Below are positions 54,849-62,591 of a stretch of 64,000 nt of DNA, one piece after another. The notes under the pieces are model-generated. The model saw only the letters and a list, made by a program, of their open reading frames with translations. It did no database searches and was not told the DNA's origin. The translations under genes were made by a program, and so were the position numbers. Numbering within the stretch: the stretch's first letter is position 1; every line of letters starts with the position of its first letter. Origin of the DNA: Clostridium sp. M62/1 (GTDB taxonomy: Bacteria > Bacillota > Clostridia > Lachnospirales > Lachnospiraceae); the NCBI RefSeq assembly GCF_020736365.1, contig NZ_CP085988.1, positions 681,001-745,000 of the forward strand. The letters are read 5' to 3'.

Positions 54849-55749
54849 TTTATATGACGGACAGATCACAGACCTCCTGCCATGGAAGATAGCACAGAGC
54901 ACTGAGGTGCGCTGCATATCCTACGCAGTGCAGCAGGAACACCAGAGGATGCTCCGGCTGGCAGCGCATACCAGAACTATGGCAGTCATTGATGAACTGC
55001 CGGAGCGGATACTGGATGTACTGGCGGTGGAATTAAGGACACCATACTACCAGGAGAGCATGAATCTGGAAACCAAACGCAACATCATAAAGAGGACGCT
55101 CCTGTGGCACACCAAGGCAGGAACTCCGAGTGCGGTATCAGAACTGATAGAGATTGTATTCGGGGAAGGCAGGACAGAGGAATGGTTCGATTACACCGAG
55201 GGTCCATACACCCCCGGAACATTCGACATCATAACCAATGCCAGAATGACAGAGGAAATGGCAAATTACTTCCTCTCCATCATTCAGAGAGTAAAGAACA
55301 CCCGCTCCCATATCCGCAGGATACTGGTGGAGCGAGAAATGGAGATGCATGAGACAGTGGCATCCGGGGTGGTCAGCAGTCCGAAAGAACAGGTGCTGAA
55401 CCACCACCAGACCACAAACGATTACACCATGCAGGAGACGGCTGCATCAGCCGTAACCTCCGCACCGTCCAGAACGGTAACAAACCACCCGGAAGGACGC
55501 ACCGGAGATATCGGCATGGAAGGGAACGCTGCAGCAGGTGCAGTAAGTTCCCCGCATGAGACTATCGGGAATAATGTCAACCCACGCACAGGCACGCTGT
55601 CTGGCGGTGTGAGCGGTTTTGCAGCGATAGTGGTAAGAAACACCAAGACCACAATTCTAAACGGAGCACAGCGAACACAGGCAAGCGTACACGGCACTGT
55701 GCCGAGGATGGCAGTGGGAATGGCATCACATTCCAAAATAACAACATAA
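54841..55749 (+). CDS. Tail protein I with C-terminal repeats
   Basis: The 302-residue protein overlaps gpJ by 8 bases. Residues 1-165 are P2 gpI-like (LPWKIAQSTEVRCISYAVQQ). Residues 170-300 hold imperfect repeats containing V(V/T)SSPxE and GAVSSPHET followed by GNN/NH segments. The extension is not typical of gpI and may contact the fibre. Confidence 0.8.
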   Translation: MISLYDGQITDLLPWKIAQSTEVRCISYAVQQEHQRMLRLAAHTRTMAVIDELPERILDVLAVELRTPYYQESMNLETKRNIIKRTLLWHTKAGTPSAVSELIEIVFGEGRTEEWFDYTEGPYTPGTFDIITNARMTEEMANYFLSIIQRVKNTRSHIRRILVEREMEMHETVASGVVSSPKEQVLNHHQTTNDYTMQETAASAVTSAPSRTVTNHPEGRTGDIGMEGNAAAGAVSSPHETIGNNVNPRTGTLSGGVSGFAAIVVRNTKTTILNGAQRTQASVHGTVPRMAVGMASHSKITT

Positions 55750-55762
55750 AGGAGGAACAACG

Positions 55763-56314
55763 ATGGCAGGAGTATTCAAAGAAGCAGTGCTGACAGCCAA
55801 AGGAATCGCCCTGCTCGCCAAGGCACAGGCAGGAAGATGCACAATCAAACTGACCAAGGCCGCAACCGGAGACGGATCATATTCAGATGGCGAAGCACTC
55901 ACAAACAGAACTGCTCTCAAATCCAAGAAGCAGGAGTTCGCACTGATTACAGTGACGACCCAGAACCAGTCCAATGTATATGTGAAATTTATCATCACAA
56001 ACAAGCAGGACACCGGAAACCTTAAGAATGGCTATTACGTGAAAGAGGTCGGCATTTATGCACAGGACCCGGACGAGGGGGAAATCCTCTACGCACTGGC
56101 AGTCGGAGTCGCAAACCAGTGGGATTATATGCCCGCTTACAACGACCTCCTCCCGTCCACGATTACCATGGACTTCTTAACCGAGGTCGCCAACGCAACA
56201 GATGTAACTATCGTAACACCAAACAGTATGTACCTTTACGACCAGACCACTGGGGATAAGTATGTGCTTGGTGTGGATAAAGGACTTTTATACTACGAGG
56301 AGGTAGAGGAATAA
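55763..56314 (+). CDS. Tail fibre N-terminal/collar-like protein
   Basis: The 183-residue protein matches the phage tail-fibre N-terminal domain (AVLTAKGIALLAKAQAG; YYVKEVGIYAQDPDEGEIL). It probably links the baseplate to the DGR-diversified protein whose gene overlaps its stop by one base. Confidence 0.85.
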   Translation: MAGVFKEAVLTAKGIALLAKAQAGRCTIKLTKAATGDGSYSDGEALTNRTALKSKKQEFALITVTTQNQSNVYVKFIITNKQDTGNLKNGYYVKEVGIYAQDPDEGEILYALAVGVANQWDYMPAYNDLLPSTITMDFLTEVANATDVTIVTPNSMYLYDQTTGDKYVLGVDKGLLYYEEVEE

Positions 56315-57591
56315 TGGGAAAGACATACATCGCAGACAAGGAAACCCTCGACAAGTGCTATGCGATTTTATCCGCAGACGGAATCTATGGCTTTATTGAG
56401 CACATGGATGTTTTAAGTCCGACAGCACGAATCGAATACATCGGACAGAACAAAGACTTCACTCCGATTTCACTCAACAAGGACACCGGAACAATGACAC
56501 TCAACAGTTGGGCAGACTTCCCGATCATCGTGGCAAATAAGCCGTGGATGGTAAGGGCAGACGGAACACCGGACTACAGACTGGATGAGAACGACTACAC
56601 CAAGAAAGAGGACGGCACTGCTTCGGATGTTTCCAACACAAGCTACAACGGCGGAGCGTTCTCGTGGCTTGCCAAGATTTACAAGCAGGAGTATATGCTC
56701 GGCAATGACCGTGTCGTTAAATTCTCCATGAGGGAAAGAGACGGATTCGAGCCTGTCGGATTTAAAGACCCGAGCAACAATGTACTGGAGGGTGTATGGA
56801 TTCCGATGTTTTACGGTTCAATCCTCGGAGCAGATACCTCCACACCAAAGATGGTGTCTCTGGCAGGATTGCAGCCTTGCTACAATAACACCACGGACAA
56901 AGAGCATACCGCAATCGCAAACTTCTCAAGCCGTGCAGCATTCCTCGGTGGCGGAATTGTTCAGACAATCACTGACCTTCTGATCATGTTCGCAAAGAGC
57001 ACGAACTCACAGGAAGCATACGGCTATGGAAATTCAAGCGGATACGATGCGAGCCTTGCGCCGACCAACGGAGTGAAGCAGAACGCAGTCGTAGGTGGCG
57101 GACAGTTCTACGGAACAAAGGATGCGAAGTCACTCAACAAGATCTTCCACTCCATCGTCCTTGGAACATATCAGCAGTGGATGCGTGACCCGTACACATT
57201 GCTCGTGAATGGCAGATACAAGGTCAGCAAGAACTACACCTACGATGTGACCGGAGCAAAATACCAGGATACAGGCATCAGCCTTCCGAAGATGTTCGAG
57301 AGTGATGGAAGCACACAGAAATACGGTATTTTCTATCCGCATAAGTACCAGACCGTTCCCGGCTTCGGAGCAGTTCCGGTTCATCCGTGCAAGGGAAGCA
57401 CATCCACTGGCGGCTGTGACGGATTATGGCAGAATGTCGAGATTGTGGCGGTCGCCCGTCGGTTCGGTAGTTGCTCCGACGGTACGCCTGATGGTTTGCG
57501 CTGCTTGGGTGTGGACAACCCTGCCGGGGATGCCAACTGGTACCTCGGGGCCGCCGTCCTTCTTTTACCACCTGTCGGGGTCGCAGCGTAA
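56314..57591 (+). CDS. DGR-diversified receptor-binding protein
   Basis: The 425-residue protein carries its variable region in the last 50 residues. VR codons 379-414 differ from the template at 11 residues: 386, 388, 389, 392, 397, 399, 401, 403, 406, 410 and 411. The C-terminal WQNVEIVAVARRFGS into LGAAVLLLPPVG is a C-type-lectin/formylglycine-like fold as in other DGR targets. It most likely forms the fibre tip that contacts the host surface. Confidence 0.88.
   Translation: MGKTYIADKETLDKCYAILSADGIYGFIEHMDVLSPTARIEYIGQNKDFTPISLNKDTGTMTLNSWADFPIIVANKPWMVRADGTPDYRLDENDYTKKEDGTASDVSNTSYNGGAFSWLAKIYKQEYMLGNDRVVKFSMRERDGFEPVGFKDPSNNVLEGVWIPMFYGSILGADTSTPKMVSLAGLQPCYNNTTDKEHTAIANFSSRAAFLGGGIVQTITDLLIMFAKSTNSQEAYGYGNSSGYDASLAPTNGVKQNAVVGGGQFYGTKDAKSLNKIFHSIVLGTYQQWMRDPYTLLVNGRYKVSKNYTYDVTGAKYQDTGISLPKMFESDGSTQKYGIFYPHKYQTVPGFGAVPVHPCKGSTSTGGCDGLWQNVEIVAVARRFGSCSDGTPDGLRCLGVDNPAGDANWYLGAAVLLLPPVGVAA
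57447..57555 (+). repeat. DGR variable repeat (VR)
   Basis: 109 bases align gap-free with the template repeat at 57710-57818. 14 of the differences fall at template A, and one is T-to-G near the 5' edge. It lies at the 3' end of the target gene. Confidence 0.95.
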
Positions 57592-57613
57592 GCAAGACAC
57601 CGTGATAGGGGGT

Positions 57614-57644
57614 CTGGGGGTCTGCGTCAGCAGAATTCCCCCAG
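57614..57644 (+). other. Hairpin downstream of the VR
   Basis: CTGGGGG (57614-57620) pairs with CCCCCAG (57638-57644) and encloses CTGC-GTCA-GCAG (57622-57633). It lies 23 bases after the target stop, where some DGRs carry a hairpin/cruciform required for mutagenic homing. Confidence 0.6.
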
Positions 57645-57709
57645 TGGAACAAAATCGGATTTTAATAGCGTAAGGAAGAATAACAGGGGCGCAGGACTGC
57701 GTCACCTCG

Positions 57710-57818
57710 GGCGGTCGCCCTTCGGTTCGGTAATTGCAACAACGGTACGAATGATGGTTTGCGCTACTTGAATGTGAACAACACTGCCGGGAATGCCAAC
57801 TGGAACATCGGGGCCGCC
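57710..57818 (+). repeat. DGR template repeat (TR) and its RNA region
   Basis: The invariant template has 25 A in 57721-57818, mostly in AAC/AAT codons, which give the widest codon change when A is randomised. The TR is followed by 195 bases before the reverse transcriptase, including a perfect hairpin CGCACGG/CCGTGCG (57939-57969). This spacer is presumably part of the template RNA. Confidence 0.95.
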
Positions 57819-58013
57819 TTATTCTATCTTAAACGGAATAACAACCCAAAGCAGTCCTGCTTCCTACACCGCTGACCTTTGAAACAAGGTTTACTCACCA
57901 TTACTGGGAAGATGAGTGGAAATGAGTCCGACACAGGACGCACGGTAAAGCGGTCGCACCTGCCGTGCGTAGGAGATAGAAGAAAAAAATATCTTATAGG
58001 AGTACTCAGCAGA

Positions 58014-59237
58014 ATGCGAAAAACACACACAGAAATCCATCTGCGTAATGAACCGAAACACGGTCACAAAGAGTACAAATATCTGTATCAACAAATGCTG
58101 AAGGATGATGTCATTCGGAAAGCATATAAGAAATTACGCAAAGGAAAAACCAAGAGAAAAGAGATCCAGTACATAGACGCACACCTCGATGATGAGGTGC
58201 AGAAAATATACGACATGATCCTAAACACAAAGCCGGAGGGAGTGGACGTCCCACACCCGGAACTGGCATACAAACCAAAGAAAAGAACCCCGAAGATCAT
58301 CTTCGAACATGGGAAAAGACGAAAAATTTATATGCCGGAAATCCATGAACAATGGCTGCACCACATCATCGTTCTGGTATTAGAGCCGATCATCACAGCC
58401 ACAGCCTATCCATACTCCTGCGGTTCGTTCCCAAAGCGTGGAGCACACTACGGAAAGAGACAGATAGAGCGGTGGCTTTTGCATGACCCGAAGGGAACAC
58501 GGTGCTTCGCAAAGATGGATATCCGGCACTTTTATGATAGTATCCGGCTGAAAATTCTGATGAGGGAACTGGCAATCCGAATCAAGGATGACTGGTTTTT
58601 ATACATCATCGGATTATGCCTACAGGGATTTAATAAAGGAATCCCTCTCGGGTTTTACATCAGCCAGTGGTTGGCAAATTACCTCTTAGAACCACTCGAC
58701 CGACTGATCACAGAGGTGCTCGGTCTGCCAAAGCTGCAAAGGTACATGGACGATATCGTCATATTCGCAAGCAGCAAGAAAGTCCTCCAGAGAGCCATCG
58801 TGGAGATAAGGAAGATGCTCGGTCAGCGTTTCAGATTAAAGCTGAAGCACAACTACCAGGTATGCAAATTCTACTACGAGAAGGGCAAGCGGAAGATAGG
58901 TAGGGCACTGGACTTCATGGGTTTTATATTTTACAGAAACAAGACGCTGATCAGAAAGAACATCATGCTATCCGCAACACGGTTGGCAAAGAAGATGGAG
59001 AGGTCAAAGGAAGCAAACCGTGGATACTTTCACAGACACATCGAAGCCATGCTGTCGTACATGGGATGGTTTACCTGCACGGACACATACGACTGTTACC
59101 AGAGCAGGATAAAACCTTATATCCATGTGGGCCGGCTTAAGAAAATAATATCAAAAATCAAAAGGAGGCAGAACCATGAAGGAATGGACCAAGGAAAGAT
59201 GCTCCGAGGAGCCGCAGGAGCTGCAGCTTGTGGCTGA
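58014..59237 (+). CDS. DGR reverse transcriptase
   Basis: The 407-residue enzyme shows QRYMDDIVIF (catalytic YxDD), MDIRHFYDSI, and the DGR-specific IPLGFYISQWLAN in place of the QGxxxSP of other reverse transcriptases. ATG at 58014 behind AGGAGT is preferred to an open frame from 57879, which would read through the TR spacer RNA. It copies TR RNA with errors at A. The C-terminus overlaps the next gene by 62 bases. Confidence 0.93.
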   Translation: MRKTHTEIHLRNEPKHGHKEYKYLYQQMLKDDVIRKAYKKLRKGKTKRKEIQYIDAHLDDEVQKIYDMILNTKPEGVDVPHPELAYKPKKRTPKIIFEHGKRRKIYMPEIHEQWLHHIIVLVLEPIITATAYPYSCGSFPKRGAHYGKRQIERWLLHDPKGTRCFAKMDIRHFYDSIRLKILMRELAIRIKDDWFLYIIGLCLQGFNKGIPLGFYISQWLANYLLEPLDRLITEVLGLPKLQRYMDDIVIFASSKKVLQRAIVEIRKMLGQRFRLKLKHNYQVCKFYYEKGKRKIGRALDFMGFIFYRNKTLIRKNIMLSATRLAKKMERSKEANRGYFHRHIEAMLSYMGWFTCTDTYDCYQSRIKPYIHVGRLKKIISKIKRRQNHEGMDQGKMLRGAAGAAACG

Positions 59238-59439
59238 CGGCATCTACATCCAGAGAAAGAACATCAAGAAAGTGCAGCACGAAGCAACCGAGGGCATGGA
59301 AGCCTACACCGACTGGGAGTGCGATAGCAGGGAAATCACTGTATCGGAATACCAGATGTTGGAATCCATTAAGCAGATCAATACCGACAAGGCGATTGAT
59401 GATTACACCGCACAGCTTATCGAGGAGGGATTGTTATAA
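59176..59439 (+). CDS. Small phage tail-region protein after the DGR
   Basis: The 87-residue protein starts behind AAAAGGAGGCAGAACC inside the end of the reverse transcriptase gene. It is acidic, with beta then helix (QLVADGIYIQRKNIKKV; TDKAIDDYTAQLIEEG). It has no similarity in layout to the Avd accessory protein. Coupled to the next gene. Confidence 0.7.
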   Translation: MKEWTKERCSEEPQELQLVADGIYIQRKNIKKVQHEATEGMEAYTDWECDSREITVSEYQMLESIKQINTDKAIDDYTAQLIEEGLL

Positions 59440-59594
59440 TGAGAGTATTAATCGACAGTCTGAAAAGACTTTATGCCGCAGGCAGGCTGACAAAGGAACA
59501 GATCGCGGTCAGAGTGGAGAAGGGAACTATTGATGAAGCAGAGTACGAGGAAATCACAGGCGAGAAGTACAAGGCAGAAACCAAGGCAAAATAA
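59439..59594 (+). CDS. XkdX family protein
   Basis: The 51-residue protein has the XkdX signature LKRLYAAGRLTKEQIAVRVE and IDEAEYEEITG. Such proteins are common near tail and lysis genes of Firmicutes phages; their role is unclear. Confidence 0.85.
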   Translation: MRVLIDSLKRLYAAGRLTKEQIAVRVEKGTIDEAEYEEITGEKYKAETKAK

Positions 59595-59757
59595 CTTCCA
59601 ATGTACCCACGCACATGGGAGCAGGTACTGCCATAAGCACATGAAAGAATGTGACCTCGACTGCAAGGAAAGCGGCACCTGTGCCCACTGCACAAATTAC
59701 CACATACCGATGACGCAGTACCCATGCAAGTGGTGTGAGAAATCAAATCAGAATTAA
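59533..59757 (+). CDS. Small Cys-rich phage protein
   Basis: The 74-residue frame has nine Cys (for example CHKHMKECDLDC; CAHCTNY; CKWCEK), suggesting zinc binding. It overlaps XkdX by 62 bases; the true start could be later, at 59641. A terminator follows immediately. Confidence 0.45.
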   Translation: MKQSTRKSQARSTRQKPRQNNFQCTHAHGSRYCHKHMKECDLDCKESGTCAHCTNYHIPMTQYPCKWCEKSNQN

Positions 59758-59758
59758 G

Positions 59759-59785
59759 GACCGTCTGGACAAGGCGGTCTTTTTA
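59759..59785 (+). terminator. Terminator before the lysis genes
   Basis: GACCGTC pairs with GGCGGTC (one G.T pair) and is followed by TTTTT. It overlaps the ribosome site region of the next gene only slightly. Confidence 0.7.
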
Positions 59786-59802
59786 GAGAGGAGGTGCAGC
59801 GC

Positions 59803-60156
59803 ATGGATGTGACAGCAATCATCGTGGCAGCGAGTATCCCATCGGCACTGACTGGCTTCTTTTTCTGGCTCATCGAGCAGAGCATACAGAAGCGTGCCGA
59901 CAAGGAAAAAGCAGAGCGGGAAGAACGGCAGAAGGAAGTAGATGCCAGAGAGCAGATCCGAGAGAAGAATGAACTCTGCATCATCAACTGCGTCAATGCT
60001 TCCCTGGCACTCGGAGAAGCGACAGCCAGAGCGGTGCAGAGAATCCCAGACGCACACTGCAATGGGGATATGCACGCAGCACTCGACTACGCTCAGAAGG
60101 TCAAACATGAACAGAAGGACTTTCTGAACGAACAGGCACTAAAACAAATTGTATAA
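59803..60156 (+). CDS. Membrane-anchored coiled-coil phage protein, lysis region
   Basis: The 117-residue protein starts 8 bases after AGGAGG. It has an N-terminal membrane segment (4-24, AIIVAASIPSALTGFFFWLI), then a charged coiled coil (28-55) and a helical tail. Position just before the holin suggests a lysis accessory such as a spanin-like or antiholin protein, by context only. Confidence 0.65.
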   Translation: MDVTAIIVAASIPSALTGFFFWLIEQSIQKRADKEKAEREERQKEVDAREQIREKNELCIINCVNASLALGEATARAVQRIPDAHCNGDMHAALDYAQKVKHEQKDFLNEQALKQIV

Positions 60157-60171
60157 CAGGAGGACAAAGCA

Positions 60172-60396
60172 ATGAAGAAAATCGACTGGGTAAGAAAACT
60201 CACAAGCAGAAAACTGTGGACGGCAGTGGCATCATTCGTCTCAATGATGATCCTCGCCACAGGCGGAACAGACAACACGGCAACGCAGGTAACTGCACTC
60301 ATCATGGCAGGAGCGTCCGTGGTGGCTTACATCATCGGGGAAGGCTTGACCGACTCCGCCAACATCGGTGCTTCGGATGATGCCGAGGAACAGTAA
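60172..60396 (+). CDS. Holin
   Basis: The 74-residue protein starts behind CAGGAGGACAAAGCA. A basic N-terminus is followed by two membrane segments (about 17-31 and 39-58) and an acidic tail. Size, topology and position before the endolysin fit a phage holin that permits endolysin access. Confidence 0.82.
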   Translation: MKKIDWVRKLTSRKLWTAVASFVSMMILATGGTDNTATQVTALIMAGASVVAYIIGEGLTDSANIGASDDAEEQ

Positions 60397-60413
60397 CAGG
60401 AAACATACGCAGC

Positions 60414-60441
60414 GGGGCGGCCAGTAGGCTGCCCTATTTTA
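60414..60441 (+). terminator. Terminator or attenuator between holin and endolysin
   Basis: GGGCGGCC pairs with GGCTGCCC (one G.T pair) around AGTA, then TATTTTATT follows. It may reduce rather than stop transcription into the endolysin gene. Confidence 0.6.
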
Positions 60442-60464
60442 TTACAGAAAGTGAGGAAACAGAT

Positions 60465-61508
60465 ATGACAATCAAAGGTATGGACATTTCATATTGGCAG
60501 GGCAATGTAGACTTTGCCAGAGTAGCAGCAGACGGCATCAAGTTCGCAATCCTTCGTGAAGGATACGCACAGACGGTAGACGCAAAGTTCCGCCAGTATG
60601 TGGAAGGCTGCAGAAAGAACGGCATCGAAATCAAGGGAGTATATCATTTCAGTTATGCGATCAACGCAGAGCAGGCAGCGCAGGAGGCGGCATTCTGCAT
60701 CAAGCAGATGGAGCAGGCAGGTCTCGGAAAAGATGTGATTGTATTCTACGATTTTGAGTACGACACTGTAAAGAAAGCCAAGGCAAAGGGAGTAACCCTC
60801 GGAAAGAATGAGTGCATCGCATTTACAAAGGCATTCTGCGAGTATGTGGAAAGCCATGGATACAAGGCAGGTGTTTATTCCAACATCGACTACCACAGAA
60901 ATATGTATTCGGACGAAGTGCTCTCCAAGTATGTGTACTGGCTCGCAGATTACACAGGATCTCCGGACTATGACTGCGCATTCCACCAGTACACCAGTTC
61001 CGGAACAGTAAGCGGCATCGATGGCAAGGTAGATATGGATTACTACTACGGAGAGGAAATCAAAGAGAACCAGGGCGAGAAGAAATCCGTCACTGAGGTG
61101 GCAAAGGAAGTGCTCGCAGGAGACTGGGGAAACGGAGATGACCGCAAGAATAGACTGGCTGCTGCCGGATATGACTACGCAACGGTGCAGGCAGAAGTGA
61201 ACCGCCTTGCAGGAGCAACCTCCGCACCGAAAAAGAGCGTGGCAGAAATCGCCAAGGAAGTCATTGCAGGACAGTGGGGAAATGGCGATGACAGAAAGAA
61301 CCGCATCAAGGCAGCAGGATATGACTACGATACAGTCCAGAAAGAGGTCAATGCACAGCTTGGAGTAAAACCGCAGAAAAGCGTTACTGAGGTAGCCAAG
61401 GAAGTGATCGCAGGCAAGTGGGGCAACGGCGAAACCAGAAAGCAGAAGCTGAAGGCAGCCGGATACGACTACGCAGCCGTGCAGAAGAAGGTCAATGAAC
61501 TTCTGTAA
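60465..61508 (+). CDS. Endolysin: GH25 lysozyme with three CW_7 repeats
   Basis: The 347-residue protein starts at ATG 60465. Residues 1-195 form the GH25 muramidase domain (MDISYWQG with Asp7; FYDFEYD with Asp96 and Glu98). Three Cpl-7-like CW_7 repeats follow from about residue 209, each with the pattern EVxAGxWGNGxxRKxxLxAAGYDY. The repeats bind peptidoglycan muropeptides. It has no signal peptide, as expected for a holin-dependent enzyme. Confidence 0.93.
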   Translation: MTIKGMDISYWQGNVDFARVAADGIKFAILREGYAQTVDAKFRQYVEGCRKNGIEIKGVYHFSYAINAEQAAQEAAFCIKQMEQAGLGKDVIVFYDFEYDTVKKAKAKGVTLGKNECIAFTKAFCEYVESHGYKAGVYSNIDYHRNMYSDEVLSKYVYWLADYTGSPDYDCAFHQYTSSGTVSGIDGKVDMDYYYGEEIKENQGEKKSVTEVAKEVLAGDWGNGDDRKNRLAAAGYDYATVQAEVNRLAGATSAPKKSVAEIAKEVIAGQWGNGDDRKNRIKAAGYDYDTVQKEVNAQLGVKPQKSVTEVAKEVIAGKWGNGETRKQKLKAAGYDYAAVQKKVNELL

Positions 61509-61515
61509 TTGGCGA

Positions 61516-61544
61516 TTGACTTATAAAAAGAGTGGAGGTATGAT
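61516..61544 (+). promoter_or_regulatory. Promoter of an independent small RNA
   Basis: TTGACT (61516-61521), a 17-base spacer and TATGAT (61539-61544) give a good sigma-A promoter 8 bases after the endolysin stop. Confidence 0.7.
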
Positions 61545-61550
61545 GTGCCG

Positions 61551-61704
61551 CAGAGGGGGTTCTAAAGGGGGTAAGCACCCGGACGATGTGACCGACATAA
61601 ATGTCGGGAACACCGCAACGCAGAACCCAGAGCGTGGCGCACCGTGACAGCCAGAATAAGACGAAAAGCAACCCAGTGGAACAAACACCCACTGGGTCTT
61701 TTTT
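61551..61704 (+). ncRNA. Candidate prophage small RNA downstream of the endolysin
   Basis: About 154 bases between a near-consensus promoter and a 9-bp terminator (61671-61679/61689-61697, then TTTTTT). GGGTTCT (61557-61563) pairs with AGAACCC (61622-61628) and encloses GGGT-AAGC-ACCC (61569-61580) and CCGACA-TAAA-TGTCGG (61592-61607), a three-way junction. No ORF of note. No family recognised. Confidence 0.6.
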
Positions 61705-61755
61705 ATTGCCTAAATGGGGCAGATTTGAAAGCCAAAGAAAAAGCAGGGGCAATGA

Positions 61756-61965
61756 TTACCCCTGCGGAAAGATAAAGATTTTATAGACCTGCTCCGGGGT
61801 AAGAGAATATCTCCGGGCAATGAGACGGATATACTTCAGAGCAAACTCGCCACGACCATTCCAGATGGTGGAGAAGTTCGGAACGGACATACCAATGGCC
61901 GCAGCCAAGTCCTTGTTTTTATCTCCGTGAGCACGCATGATCGGCTCAAGCAGTTCTTTATTCAT
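61756..61965 (-). CDS. XRE-type helix-turn-helix regulator
   Basis: The 69-residue protein starts behind GGGAGGTG. A HTH (NKDLAAAIGMSVPNFSTIWN) and a second helix region make it a short Cro/CI-like regulator. It is the most downstream gene of the minus-strand lysogeny operon and likely represses the plus-strand genes; targets are unproven. Confidence 0.75.
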   Translation of the reverse strand: MNKELLEPIMRAHGDKNKDLAAAIGMSVPNFSTIWNGRGEFALKYIRLIARRYSLTPEQVYKIFIFPQG

Positions 61966-62188
61966 GAGACAACACCTCCCTGCAGGAGAACCTGCTGACA
62001 TTGTCAGAGCAGGAATCCGAAATCACAAGGCGAACCAGAACATCGCCAAACTTGTCAGTAATATCGAGCACACGAACACCAGTCCCTATGCCGACCTTGC
62101 CGGAATCAGAGAACCGACATCTATCATCAACCGCCCACTCGTCCACGGTAACACCGAAGTCGGTGCGGCACTTATCAATATAAATCAT
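61958..62188 (-). CDS. Phage hypothetical protein, lysogeny operon
   Basis: The 76-residue protein starts behind AAAGGATC and overlaps the XRE gene start by 8 bases. It reads as a small beta-rich domain (DEWAVDDRCRFSDSGKVG; LDITDKFGDVLVRL). No family recognised. Confidence 0.6.
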   Translation of the reverse strand: MIYIDKCRTDFGVTVDEWAVDDRCRFSDSGKVGIGTGVRVLDITDKFGDVLVRLVISDSCSDNVSRFSCREVLSHE

Positions 62189-62208
62189 TTTATCAGATCC
62201 TTTCAGAT

Positions 62209-62246
62209 TTTATCGCCGGAGTTTTACCGCCGGAAATTTATCGCCG
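62209..62246. repeat. Three direct repeats with 14-base period (operator-like)
   Basis: TTTATCGCCG (62209), TTTACCGCCG (62223) and TTTATCGCCG (62237) are spaced exactly 14 bases apart. They sit just upstream of the minus-strand gene at 62188, a natural operator position. The period is not a multiple of three, so the repeats are not a coding feature of the small ORF that overlaps them. Confidence 0.6.
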
Positions 62247-62353
62247 TTTTTCAAAAAGGAACAATAAGCCATGTCGCCCATCGGTCTCGCCCGACTGGAG
62301 AGAGCGTCCAGTGTTACGGTACACCAGATAAGACCTCGTGCTCGGCTACACAT
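62210..62353 (-). CDS. Small basic ORF in lysogeny region
   Basis: The 47-residue ORF starts behind AAAGGG. It is basic, with Cys and Arg rich ends (MCSRARGLIWCTV; FPAVKLRR). No family recognised. It overlaps the 14-base repeats at its 3' end. Confidence 0.35.
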   Translation of the reverse strand: MCSRARGLIWCTVTLDALSSRARPMGDMAYCSFLKNGDKFPAVKLRR

Positions 62354-62423
62354 CACCTAACCCTTTCTCTGCAACGCAGGAAACAAAATCAACGAGTTGC
62401 GATAGGCAATCGGTAAAAACCAA
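62346..62423 (-). CDS. Micro-ORF with strong ribosome site
   Basis: A 25-codon frame begins at TTG 62423, five bases after AGGAGG, and overlaps the start of the next ORF by 8 bases. Too short for any assignment; listed because of the ribosome site. Confidence 0.3.
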   Translation of the reverse strand: MVFTDCLSQLVDFVSCVAEKGLGDV

Positions 62424-62591
62424 TAACTCCTCCTACCTTTAAGGCTTTCACATTAAAAACCAGGCAAACTTGTCAGACATCACTCAGACATGGCATTGTC
62501 CTTTGCTCCCCTCACGCTTCCGCCTTCTGGACTTGGGACCAGACATCGGTGGGTTAGAGCCGGAGCAGATGCACTGCCCCGGACGGACCGG

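Noticed and set aside
59176..59439. Avd accessory protein of the DGR
   Set aside because: The protein is acidic with beta segments, not a basic four-helix bundle.
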